Shown here: positions 18,337 through 26,345 of the stretch, piece after piece
Position numbering within the stretch: position 1 is the stretch's first letter
Layout: the number at the start of each line of letters is the position of its first letter
The notes under the pieces: generated by a model
Databases searched by the model: none
What the model was told of the DNA's origin: nothing
The model's input: the letters and a program-made list of their open reading frames with translations, nothing else
From: Massilia sp. YIM B02769
GTDB lineage: Bacteria; Pseudomonadota; Gammaproteobacteria; Burkholderiales; Burkholderiaceae_D
Length of the DNA: 64,000 bases
Direction: 5' to 3'
Assembly: GCF_030411995.1 (NCBI RefSeq)
Contig: NZ_JASNRC010000007.1
Span: forward strand, 25,481 to 89,480
Translations under genes and position numbers: made by a program

Positions 18337-18615
18337 TCAGACCGGAATCGTCGAGGTGCCGCCGGCCACCGAGCCGTAGTTCTGCAGGTCCTTGAACGGC
18401 AGGCGGCGCTCGTTCAGTGCGGCCAGGATGGCGGCCAGTTGCTCGTCGTCCGGCGAGATGTAGACGATCACCTGGTCGACTTCGTTGTCCCAGTAGGGAG
18501 TGTAGGGTACGCCGGTTTCCGGCATGACCTTGGCGACGAAGCTGCCGTCCTGCAGTTCGGCGAAGACGGTGACGAGGAAGGCGGAAGTGGTGCTGTTGTT
18601 GACGGTGAGGTCCAT
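18337..18615 (-). CDS. Hypothetical small protein, 92 residues
   Basis: The ATG at 18615 follows a good TTGGAG ribosome site. The protein is acidic and soluble-looking (MDLTVNNSTTSAFLV, then ending VAGGTSTIPV), with no signal peptide, membrane segment or motif that I recognise. The beginning suggests a beta-rich fold. It is convergent with the TerC-CBS gene and lies 151 bases downstream of the monooxygenase gene's stop... on the same strand, but no functional link is evident. Codon use matches its neighbours, so it is probably real. Confidence 0.7.
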   Translation of the reverse strand: MDLTVNNSTTSAFLVTVFAELQDGSFVAKVMPETGVPYTPYWDNEVDQVIVYISPDDEQLAAILAALNERRLPFKDLQNYGSVAGGTSTIPV

Positions 18616-18766
18616 GTTGCTCCAATGATGGTTGACGAATGGGCAGGCCGGCGCACGCAGCCGACGGCGCCAGCTTGTGCAGACCATCTTCCGCGTAATC
18701 GGACCCGGGCGGCGCAGCTTTGCCGCTCGTCAATTTGGCGTGTCGACGCGGCCTGCCTGCGCGGCG

Positions 18767-20305
18767 TCAGCGATGCAGCGTCAGCGCATTCGCGCGCAGG
18801 TATTCGTCGAGCGCGCCGACCGAAGGCGTGCCGGCGGCCAGGCCGACATAGGTGTCGGGCCGCAGCAGGTAGATGGCGTCGCGCGCCAGGCCGGCGTGCG
18901 CGCAGGCGTCGGTCCATGGGAACTGGCGCAGCGGCACGCGCTGGTAATCGCACCATTGCATCAGCTCGGGCCGCGCCTGCCCGTACACGTGGGCTTGCCA
19001 GCCGGGTTTCGGCAAGGGCGCGTAGTTATCCTGCGCCGTACCCCCTTCCTCGAATCTCACCCAGGGCAGGCGGTCGCCGCCGTGGGTCTTGCCGGCCGTG
19101 CCCGCGTTCAGCGGCGCGTGGCGGTAGTGGATCACCGTCTGCGAAATCGTGCGGAAGAAATACTCGCGCGTCAGCGGCAGCCTGGCCAGCAAAGGCAGCA
19201 AACGCGGCGCCACACCGGTGCGCACGATCTCGGCAATCGGCCCGTCGGCGGTGATGAAGCTGAACACGCGGTCGGTGGTGTCGACCAGGCGCCGCGCAAA
19301 GGGCAGGCGTTCGGCCTCGTAGCTGTCGAGCAGGGCGTCGGGCGCGCGGCCTTGCACCACGGCGGCCAGCTTCCAGGCCAGGTTGATGGCGTCGCCGATG
19401 CCGGTGTTCATGCCCTGGCCGCCGGCCGGACTGTGGATGTGGCCGGCGTCGCCCACCAGAAAGGCGCGCCCGCGGCGGAAGCGCTCGGCCACGCGGTGGT
19501 GCACGCGGTAGGTCGAGAACCAGTTCAGCTTATGCACGCTGATCATCAGATTGTCGATGGCGCGCCCGCTGACGTCGGCAAAGCTCAGCGTCTCGGCATG
19601 GTCGGCGCGCTCGTCGCGCACGGTGCCGACCAGGCGCCCGGCGCCACGCGGCGCCATGGCGAACACGGCCAGGATGTCGGACTCGTCGAGATCGATGTTC
19701 AGCTCGCCGTTCAGGGCCGGACTTTCGCCCTCGATATCGGCGACGTAGAACACCTGGCGGTAGGTGCCGCCGGGGAAGCCGGCGCCGATGATCTCGCGCA
19801 CCTTCGAGCGCGCGCCGTCGCAGCCGACGATGTAGCGCGCCTCGCACTGCTCCTCGTTGCCGGCGGCGTTGCGCAGCTGGGCCACCACGGCGTCGCCGTC
19901 CTCGCGGAAGCCTTCCAGCGTGCATTGCCGCTCGACCTGCACGCCGGCCTCCTGCAGGCGCGCGCACAGCATGCGCTCGTGCCTGTCCTGCGGGTAGATC
20001 TGCAGGAAAGGGTAGGGCGTGACGCCGGCGCCGATCGCGCCGAGTTCGATGCGCGCCTTGTGCTCGCCCTCGGCCCAGACATTGAAGGCCTCGACCGCGT
20101 AGCCGTTGTCGAGCACGGGCAGCGCCAGGTCGAGCTGGCGGTAGAGTTCCAGGGTGCGCGCCTGCACCGCCAGCGCGCGCGAGGTGGTGCCGGGACCGGC
20201 GGCGGCGTCGACGATGCGCACGTCGACGCCCATCCGGTTCAGCCACAGCGCCAGCACCAGGCCGCTGGGGCCGGCGCCGACGATCAATACCTGGGATTGG
20301 GTCAT
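18767..20305 (-). CDS. FAD-dependent aromatic-type monooxygenase (MhpA/PheA-like)
   Basis: A 512-residue flavoprotein. It shows GAGPSGLVLALW near residue 8 (FAD Rossmann motif), the DG motif GCDGARSKVR near 155 and the GD motif GDAGHIHSPAGGQGMNTG near 275, the three signatures of class A flavin hydroxylases. A C-terminal 120-residue region ending RPDTYVGLAAG corresponds to the thioredoxin-like tail of phenol/3-HPP hydroxylases. It likely hydroxylates an aromatic ring using NAD(P)H and O2. The start at 20305 follows GGGAG; the 14 codons upstream are not typical. No ring-cleavage genes lie nearby, so the substrate is open. Divergent from the phosphofructokinase gene. Confidence 0.88.
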   Translation of the reverse strand: MTQSQVLIVGAGPSGLVLALWLNRMGVDVRIVDAAAGPGTTSRALAVQARTLELYRQLDLALPVLDNGYAVEAFNVWAEGEHKARIELGAIGAGVTPYPFLQIYPQDRHERMLCARLQEAGVQVERQCTLEGFREDGDAVVAQLRNAAGNEEQCEARYIVGCDGARSKVREIIGAGFPGGTYRQVFYVADIEGESPALNGELNIDLDESDILAVFAMAPRGAGRLVGTVRDERADHAETLSFADVSGRAIDNLMISVHKLNWFSTYRVHHRVAERFRRGRAFLVGDAGHIHSPAGGQGMNTGIGDAINLAWKLAAVVQGRAPDALLDSYEAERLPFARRLVDTTDRVFSFITADGPIAEIVRTGVAPRLLPLLARLPLTREYFFRTISQTVIHYRHAPLNAGTAGKTHGGDRLPWVRFEEGGTAQDNYAPLPKPGWQAHVYGQARPELMQWCDYQRVPLRQFPWTDACAHAGLARDAIYLLRPDTYVGLAAGTPSVGALDEYLRANALTLHR

Positions 20306-20465
20306 GGCAATCTCCCTCGGGAACGTCCGCCTGCGCGCCGGCGACATGCCGGCTCTTCATCAACTTAGACCCGCCGCCACTGCACTTGAGTTCCCGCGAG
20401 CGTGCACCGAAGCTTGACGACACCATGCTACCCTCGGCCCGGGACCAGGGCAATGGAGGCAAGCC

Positions 20466-21602
20466 GTGACGACGGATGGTTCGACAAACAAAGCGCAAGC
20501 AGGCATCGCCCGCATCGGCGTGCTCACCGGCGGCGGCGACGCGCCCGGCCTGAACGCGGTCATCCGCTCGGTGGTGCTGGCCGCCCTCGGGCGCGGCTGG
20601 GAATGCCACGGCATCCGCGACGGCTTCAACGGCCTGCTGGCGCCCGATACCTGCGCCGGCGAGCCGGTCCGGCGCCTGACAAGCGAAGACGTGCACGCGA
20701 TCGGCCACCTCGGCGGCACCATCCTCGGCAGCACCAACCGCGGCAGCCCCTTGCGCTATCCGACCCGCCAGCCCGACGGCAGCCTGGCGGAACAGGACCG
20801 CACCGGCGATGTCGTGCGCCTGTGCCGCGAACGCGGGTTTGACGCCCTGGTCGTGATCGGCGGCGACGGCTCGATGGGGATTGCCGACGCCCTGCACCGG
20901 CGCGGATTGCGCGTGGTCGGCGTGCCGAAGACCATCGACAACGACCTGGCCCACACCTTTTCCACCTTCGGCTTCGACACCGCGGTCGGCTTCGCCACCG
21001 AATGCATCGACCGCCTGCACACGACGGCGCACAGCCAGCACCGCGTGATGGTGGTCGAGGTGATGGGCCGCTATGCCGGCTGGATCGCCCTGCATGCGGG
21101 CATCGCCGGCGGCGCCCACGCGATCCTGATCCCGGAGCTTCCCTACGACCTGGCCAGCGTGGCCCAGGCCATCGCACGGCGCGAACGGAGCGGCCACCGC
21201 CATTCGGTGGTCGTGGTGGCCGAGGGCGCCCAGGCGCTGGCTGGCGTGCGCAGCGTGCAGGCCCGGGCCGAAGTCGGACGCGCCGAACGCCTGGGTGGCA
21301 TCGGCGCCCAGGTGGAGGCCGAGCTGGCGCGCCTGAGCGGCAAGGAATGCCGCACGGTCGTGCTCGGCCACCTGCTGCGCGGCGGCAGTCCTTCGGCGTT
21401 CGACCGCGTCTGCGCCTCGCGCTTCGGCGCGGCCGCCGTGCGCGCGCTGGCCGATGGGAAGGGCGGCGTCATGGTCGCGCTCGGCTGGCAGGCGATCGAT
21501 CTGGTGCCGCTGGCCCAGGTGGCCGGACGCACCAAGACCGTGCAGGTGAGCGGCGATACGGTCGCCACTGCCCGCGAATTGGGCATTTCCTTCGGTGATT
21601 GA
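20466..21602 (+). CDS. 6-phosphofructokinase (PFKA family)
   Basis: A 378-residue protein with a GTG start preceded by GGAGG. It contains GGGDAPGLNAVI (22-33), GGTILGSTNRG, GGDGS (132-136), PKTIDND (154-160) and MGRYAGW, so it is a PFKA-family enzyme making fructose-1,6-bisphosphate. The Gly in GGDGS is typical of ATP users, whereas PPi-dependent enzymes usually have GGDDS. The Lys in PKTIDND is typical of the PPi-type branch. The mix occurs in ATP-dependent members of the PPi-like clade, so ATP is the more likely donor but this is not certain. No other glycolytic genes adjoin. Confidence 0.9.
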   Translation: MTTDGSTNKAQAGIARIGVLTGGGDAPGLNAVIRSVVLAALGRGWECHGIRDGFNGLLAPDTCAGEPVRRLTSEDVHAIGHLGGTILGSTNRGSPLRYPTRQPDGSLAEQDRTGDVVRLCRERGFDALVVIGGDGSMGIADALHRRGLRVVGVPKTIDNDLAHTFSTFGFDTAVGFATECIDRLHTTAHSQHRVMVVEVMGRYAGWIALHAGIAGGAHAILIPELPYDLASVAQAIARRERSGHRHSVVVVAEGAQALAGVRSVQARAEVGRAERLGGIGAQVEAELARLSGKECRTVVLGHLLRGGSPSAFDRVCASRFGAAAVRALADGKGGVMVALGWQAIDLVPLAQVAGRTKTVQVSGDTVATARELGISFGD

Positions 21603-21754
21603 CCGAAAAACAAGCATAAAGATACTTCACGTTAATACTTTTATACTTTTGTAATCCCTGTCTTACACTGTGGAAGCACGCATGCCGATTCACCCTGAAT
21701 AGCCCAACCGGGATAATTCTGGTAATCAATCAACAAGAATCGGACCTGCAATCC

Positions 21755-23218
21755 ATGACGCCTTCGTACGTTACCGATGTTCCTGAAGTCGCCCGCGCCA
21801 GCACCGCCACCCACCCGGTGGCCACGCCCGCGAAGGACCTGTATTTCGCCCTCCAGGCCGACCCGCTGGGCAATGCCCGCGCCGCCGAAGACTTCCTGCG
21901 CACGCAGATCGCCGCCGTGCAAGCCATTCCGGCCGACCTGCCGCCCACGCTGGCCCAGCTGCCCGAATGGATCCAGGCCCGCACCGACGCCGTCGGCCTC
22001 GAATACCGCGACTACCTGAATGCGCGCAAGGCCGGCGCCCCGCGCCGTTATTTCGGCAACCGTGCCCATGCCCTGAACTTCCTGAAGGCCGCCGCGCCGA
22101 CCAAGCTGGTCGACGGCGCCTGGCTGTATGGCATGCTGCGTCACTGGAACAACCCGGACTTCCACCCGCTCATCAAGACCTATCTCGAAGAGCTGGGCGA
22201 AGGCGTGCCGGACAAGAACCACGTCACCATCTACCGCAAGCTGCTGGCCACCCACGGCTGCGACGGCTGGGAGCACCTGAGCGACAACCACTTCCTGCAA
22301 GGCGCGATCCAGCTGGCCCTGGGCCATAGCGGCGACCGCTTCCTGCCCGAAGTCATCGGCTACAACCTCGGTTACGAGCAGCTGCCGCTGCACCTGCTGA
22401 TCACGTCCTACGAACTGAACGAATTCGGCATCGATCCGTATTACTTCACGCTGCACGTGACGGTCGACAACGCCGCCACCGGCCATGCCCAGAAAGCCGT
22501 GCAGGCCCTGGTCGATTTGATGCCGCGCGTCGGCGACCGCGCCGAGTTCTATCGCCGCGTGCTCGACGGCTACCGCCTGAACGAACTCGGCGCCAGCACG
22601 AATTCCGTGATCGCCGACTTCGATCTGCAGGACGAACTGATCGACATCCTGGTGCAGAAAGCCGTCACCGGCAAGAACATGCACTCCGACTACTGCCGCG
22701 TGGCCGGCCGTTCGGTGAACGACTGGCTGGCGGTGCCCGAGCAGGTGCCCGGCTTCCTGGGCGCCCTGGAAAGCGCCGGCTGGATCAAGCGTGGCGAAGA
22801 CGTGGAAAACAGCCGCTTCTGGCGCCTGATCCACGGCGAGCGTGCCGAGATGTTCGGCGTGTTCAGCGCCTACGAGCAGCAGGTGCTGAAGGACTGGATC
22901 CTGACCGCGCCGGATGGCCGCGAAGGCGCGAAAGAGCCGCGCATGCTGACCCACCGCGCGCGCCAGCGCACCATGGACAACCTGAGCCAGCACCAGGACC
23001 GCAGCAGCAGCTACCCCGAGCGCGGCCTGATCCGCCGCCGCGCCGGCCGCGACCTCGAGACCGACAACGAACTGGCCCTGCTCGAACAGCAGGTGGCCGA
23101 CGCTGCCGGCAAGGTCGAAGCGATGGCCTTGCTGGGCGAGCTGATGTCGCCGGCCCACCACCACAGCGCGGCCGGCCTGATGGCCACGCGCATGTACACC
23201 AAGCTGCTCGACATTTGA
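21755..23218 (+). CDS. Iron-containing redox enzyme, heme-oxygenase-like fold (diiron oxidase type)
   Basis: A 487-residue protein. Candidate metal ligands are Glu145/146/149 in YLEELGEG, His156, Glu208 with His213 in YEQLPLH, and His234-Asp238-His244 in LHVTVDNAATGH, the pattern of the Haem_oxygenas_2/iron-containing redox enzyme family. Relatives of this fold (CADD, UndA, SznF) use a diiron or iron site with O2 to oxidise amino acids, fatty acids or arginine derivatives. The long N-terminal and C-terminal flanks (1-95, 280-487) have no recognised domain. It is the first gene of a rightward pair with cyanophycin synthetase, 117 bases apart. The 150-base upstream region is AT-rich and contains TATACT at 21642. 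Substrate unknown; the arrangement suggests a role with cyanophycin or its amino acids. Confidence 0.7.
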   Translation: MTPSYVTDVPEVARASTATHPVATPAKDLYFALQADPLGNARAAEDFLRTQIAAVQAIPADLPPTLAQLPEWIQARTDAVGLEYRDYLNARKAGAPRRYFGNRAHALNFLKAAAPTKLVDGAWLYGMLRHWNNPDFHPLIKTYLEELGEGVPDKNHVTIYRKLLATHGCDGWEHLSDNHFLQGAIQLALGHSGDRFLPEVIGYNLGYEQLPLHLLITSYELNEFGIDPYYFTLHVTVDNAATGHAQKAVQALVDLMPRVGDRAEFYRRVLDGYRLNELGASTNSVIADFDLQDELIDILVQKAVTGKNMHSDYCRVAGRSVNDWLAVPEQVPGFLGALESAGWIKRGEDVENSRFWRLIHGERAEMFGVFSAYEQQVLKDWILTAPDGREGAKEPRMLTHRARQRTMDNLSQHQDRSSSYPERGLIRRRAGRDLETDNELALLEQQVADAAGKVEAMALLGELMSPAHHHSAAGLMATRMYTKLLDI

Positions 23219-23236
23219 AGCTTGCGACGTTTCCGG

Positions 23237-23269
23237 CAGCCGGTGCGCCCACTGGGAGTGCACCGGCTG
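23237..23269 (+). other. Intergenic hairpin between the redox enzyme and cphA
   Basis: Perfect 10-base arms CAGCCGGTGC and GCACCGGCTG with a 13-base loop and no T-run. It may be an RNA-processing or partial attenuation structure setting relative expression of the two genes. Confidence 0.45.
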
Positions 23270-23335
23270 TCTCCGTATCAGCGCCGTACCCGTAACACCC
23301 AAATCAATTAGACAAAGAACGATAGGGACATCCTC

Positions 23336-25969
23336 GTGCACATCCTCGAACAACGTTTCCTGCGTGGCCCCAACCTCCACGCCGATACCCCCTGCCTGCT
23401 GAGCGTCATCGACCTGGAAGACCTGTACGGCGTTTCCTCGAAAGACATCCCCGGCTTCAACGAGGCGCTGCTCGCCATGCTGCCCTCGCTGCACGGCCAG
23501 CTGCTGCCGACCGGCCAGCCCGGCGGCTTCGCCCAGCGCCTGCGCGCCGGCACCTACCTGGCGCGCGTGGTCGAACACGTCACGCTGACCCTGCAATCGA
23601 TGGCCGGCCCGACCGTCGTATATGGCCGCACCCGCCCGAGCGCCGGCCGTCCCGGCCAGTTCCGCATCGTCGTCCAGTACGCCATCGAGAAGCTGGCCGA
23701 GCCATCGTTCCAGCTGGCGGTCGACCTGGTTACCGCGCTGGCGCTTGGTGAGGAGTTCGATATCGACGCCCGCCTGAAGGAACTGCGTTCGATCGGTTCG
23801 CGCTACGCGATCGGCACCAGCACTGCGGCGGTGCTGGCCGCGGCCCACGAGCGCGGCATCCCGACCTCGCGCATCACCGAGGACGCCAATCTGTTCCAGC
23901 TCGGCTGGGGCTCGAAGCAGAAGCGCCTGCAGGCCACCACCACCGGCGACACCAGCTATGTCGCCGTGAAGATCGCCAGCGACAAGCAGCTGACGAAAGC
24001 CCTGCTGCAGGAAGCCGGCGTGCCGGTGCCGGAAGGCGCCACCGTCACCACGGTCGAGGAAGCCCAGCGCGTCGCGCGCCGCGTCGGCAAACCGGTCGCC
24101 ATCAAGCCGCTCGACGGCAACCAGGGCAAGGGTGTGACCACCAACTGCGCCACGCCGGAAGAGGTGGCCAAGGCCTTCGAATTCGCGCGCCAGTACGGCC
24201 GCAAGATCATCGTCGAACGTTTCGTGGAAGGCCGCGACTACCGCGTGCTGGTGGCCGGCGGACGGATCGCCGCCGCCTCGTTCCGCCGCCCGGCCCACGT
24301 GATCGGCGACGGCGTCAGCACCATCATCGAGCTGGTCGAGATCGAGAACCAGAACCCGGCGCGCGGCAGCGGCCACAGCAACGTGCTGACCCGGCTCGCG
24401 CTCGACGCCCACGCCGAAGACATGCTGCGCCGCCAGGGCTACGTGCCGGACGCGGTGCCGGCGGCCGGCGTCTGCGTCGAACTGCGCAGCAACGCGAATC
24501 TCTCCACCGGCGGCACCGCCGAGGACGTGACCGATACGCTGCCGGAATCCACGCGCGCCTTGTGCGTACGCGCCGCCAACAAGATCGGCCTCGACGTGGC
24601 CGGCATCGACATCGTGTGCCAGGACATCTCGGTGCTGCTCGACGAGCAGGGCGGCGCCGTCATCGAAGTCAATGCCGCGCCGGGCATCCGCATGCACCAG
24701 CACCCGAGCAAGGGCGAGCCGCGCGACGCCGGCGAAGCCATCGTCGACGGCCTGATGGGACCATCGAACGGGCGCATTCCCGTGGTCGCCGTGACCGGCA
24801 CCAACGGCAAGACCACGACCACGCTGATGATCGCCCACGCCGCGCGCGTGGCGGGACTCGGCACCGGCGTGACCACCACCGAGGGCGTGTTCGTCAACGG
24901 CAAGCGCCTGGTGAAGGGCGACTGCACCGGCTACTGGTCGGCACGCACCGTGCTGTCGGCGCCGGACGTCGACTTCGCCGTGCTGGAAACGGCGCGCGGC
25001 GGCATCCTGAAGCGCGGCCTGGCGTTTGATCAGTGCGACGTCGGCGTGGTGCTGAACGTCTCGCCGGACCACCTTGGCCTGGACGGCGTCGAGACCATCG
25101 AGGACCTGGCGCAGGTGAAGGCGGTGGTGGCCTCGTCGGCTTCGCGCGCGGTGGTGCTGAACGCCGAGGATGCGCTGTGCGTGTCGATGGTGCGCCGCGC
25201 GAAACCGGGCGCCGAGGTCGTGTTCTTCTCGATGGAGCCGGAGAATCCGATCCTGCTCAAGCACATCGAGGACGGCGGGCGCGGCACCTATTTCCAGGAC
25301 AACGCGATCGTGATCGCCGACGGCAGCCGCCAGCAGGAACTGATGCGCGTCGAGAGCATGCCCTCGAGCTACGGCGGCCGTGCGCGCTACAACATCGCGA
25401 ATGCGCTGTCGGCCGCAGCGGCGCTGATGGCCTCGGGCTTCTCGAACACGCAGATCGCGGCCGGCCTGTCGACCTTCGTTTCGGACAGCAAGACCAATCC
25501 GCTGCGCACCAACGTGTTCGACGTGCGCGGCGTGACCGTGATCGTCGATTATGCGCACAACGCTGCGGCCTATGCGGCGCTGGCCGAGATGGCGCGCGCG
25601 CTGCTGCCGGGGCAGCTGGTCGGCATCGTCACCGCGCCGGGCGACCGCCGCGACAGCGATTTGATCCAGATCGGCGAGGTGTGTGGAGAAGGTTTCGACG
25701 AGCTGGTGGTGTACGAGTCGCAGAGCCGCGGCCGTCCGGTGGGCGGGGCGGTGGACTTGATCATCCAGGGCGCCGAGAACGTGGTCGGGCCATCGGATAC
25801 CCTGCACCGCGAGATCGAAGTGGACAAGGCGATCCGCTACGGCCTGAGCCTGTGCACGGCGGGCGATGTGCTGGTGTTTGCCTGCGGCTCGTCGTTGCAG
25901 GTGTTCATCGATGCGCTGCGGGTGGATGATCCGGAGAGTGCGGATCGGATCACGGCGCAGACTGCGTAA
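23336..25969 (+). CDS. cphA: Cyanophycin synthetase (first copy)
   Basis: An 877-residue protein made from a GTG start after AGGGA; the N-terminus HILEQRFLRGPNLH is the family standard. Domains in order: the N-terminal domain (1-160), an ATP-grasp domain (about 215-470, containing KPLDGNQGKGV and IEVNAAPGIRMHQHP), and a Mur-ligase-like domain with P-loop VTGTNGKTTTT near residue 485, followed by ETARGGILKRGL, the SPDHLGLDG segment and VDYAHNAAAYAAL. The enzyme extends the poly-Asp backbone with Asp and attaches Arg to each side chain, using ATP for both. Both ATP sites look intact. It is convergent with a second synthetase, separated by terminators and repeats. Confidence 0.95.
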   Translation: MHILEQRFLRGPNLHADTPCLLSVIDLEDLYGVSSKDIPGFNEALLAMLPSLHGQLLPTGQPGGFAQRLRAGTYLARVVEHVTLTLQSMAGPTVVYGRTRPSAGRPGQFRIVVQYAIEKLAEPSFQLAVDLVTALALGEEFDIDARLKELRSIGSRYAIGTSTAAVLAAAHERGIPTSRITEDANLFQLGWGSKQKRLQATTTGDTSYVAVKIASDKQLTKALLQEAGVPVPEGATVTTVEEAQRVARRVGKPVAIKPLDGNQGKGVTTNCATPEEVAKAFEFARQYGRKIIVERFVEGRDYRVLVAGGRIAAASFRRPAHVIGDGVSTIIELVEIENQNPARGSGHSNVLTRLALDAHAEDMLRRQGYVPDAVPAAGVCVELRSNANLSTGGTAEDVTDTLPESTRALCVRAANKIGLDVAGIDIVCQDISVLLDEQGGAVIEVNAAPGIRMHQHPSKGEPRDAGEAIVDGLMGPSNGRIPVVAVTGTNGKTTTTLMIAHAARVAGLGTGVTTTEGVFVNGKRLVKGDCTGYWSARTVLSAPDVDFAVLETARGGILKRGLAFDQCDVGVVLNVSPDHLGLDGVETIEDLAQVKAVVASSASRAVVLNAEDALCVSMVRRAKPGAEVVFFSMEPENPILLKHIEDGGRGTYFQDNAIVIADGSRQQELMRVESMPSSYGGRARYNIANALSAAAALMASGFSNTQIAAGLSTFVSDSKTNPLRTNVFDVRGVTVIVDYAHNAAAYAALAEMARALLPGQLVGIVTAPGDRRDSDLIQIGEVCGEGFDELVVYESQSRGRPVGGAVDLIIQGAENVVGPSDTLHREIEVDKAIRYGLSLCTAGDVLVFACGSSLQVFIDALRVDDPESADRITAQTA

Positions 25970-25992
25970 TCTCTCCGGTTTCGTATAAAAAA

Positions 25993-26020
25993 GGCTCCAG
26001 GAATGGAGTCTTTTGTTTTT
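25993..26020 (+). terminator. Terminator after cphA
   Basis: Stem GGCTCCA/TGGAGTC (one G-T wobble position) with a GGAA loop, followed by TTTTGTTTTT and preceded by a run of A, so it may work in both directions. It lies 24 bases past the cphA stop. Confidence 0.8.
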
Positions 26021-26259
26021 GTAGGGTGGACCGGGCCACGAAAGGCACGTGTGTCCACGCGGTCGCCCCGGTGAGCAGCCCTACAATTGGGAGCGGACGA
26101 GGTAGTCGAGCAATCCAACGGTCTTCGGTAGTATCGCCTAGGAACGATCGATGAGACAGCGTGGACACAGGTGTCCACCCTACGCATTGGTGGGGACGAG
26201 TCCCCACCCAACAACAGCCGACATGCGCGCCACGCGTAGGGTGGGGACTCGTCCCCACC
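26021..26259. repeat. Repeat cluster between the convergent cyanophycin synthetase genes
   Basis: GTAGGGTGGAC at 26021 is matched by its inverse GTCCACCCTAC at 26173-26183. Two further hairpins follow: TGGGGAC-ga-GTCCCCA (26191-26206) and GTGGGGAC-tc-GTCCCCAC (26241-26258), the latter preceded by GTAGG. All belong to the window-wide GTAGGGTGG family. Together with the flanking terminators this fills the gene-free stretch 25970-26345; no small gene was seen in it. Confidence 0.75.
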
Positions 26260-26297
26260 ACAACACGCCCGAACACTTCCGTCACGCCCGCGCGGCC

Positions 26298-26323
26298 AAA
26301 AAAAAGCGGCCCCGCAGGGCCGC
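26298..26323 (-). terminator. Terminator after the second cyanophycin synthetase
   Basis: On the minus strand, stem GCGGCCC-tgcg-GGGCCGC is followed by eight T. It lies 23 bases past the stop of the leftward synthetase gene. Confidence 0.85.
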
Positions 26324-26345
26324 CACCACACTCAAAGTTTTACGA

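Noticed and set aside
21641..25807. A 1388-codon open frame on the strand opposite the redox enzyme and cphA
   Set aside because: It lies antisense to two genes with intact conserved motifs; its His/Arg/Gln/Val-rich composition is typical of an antisense frame in high-GC DNA.
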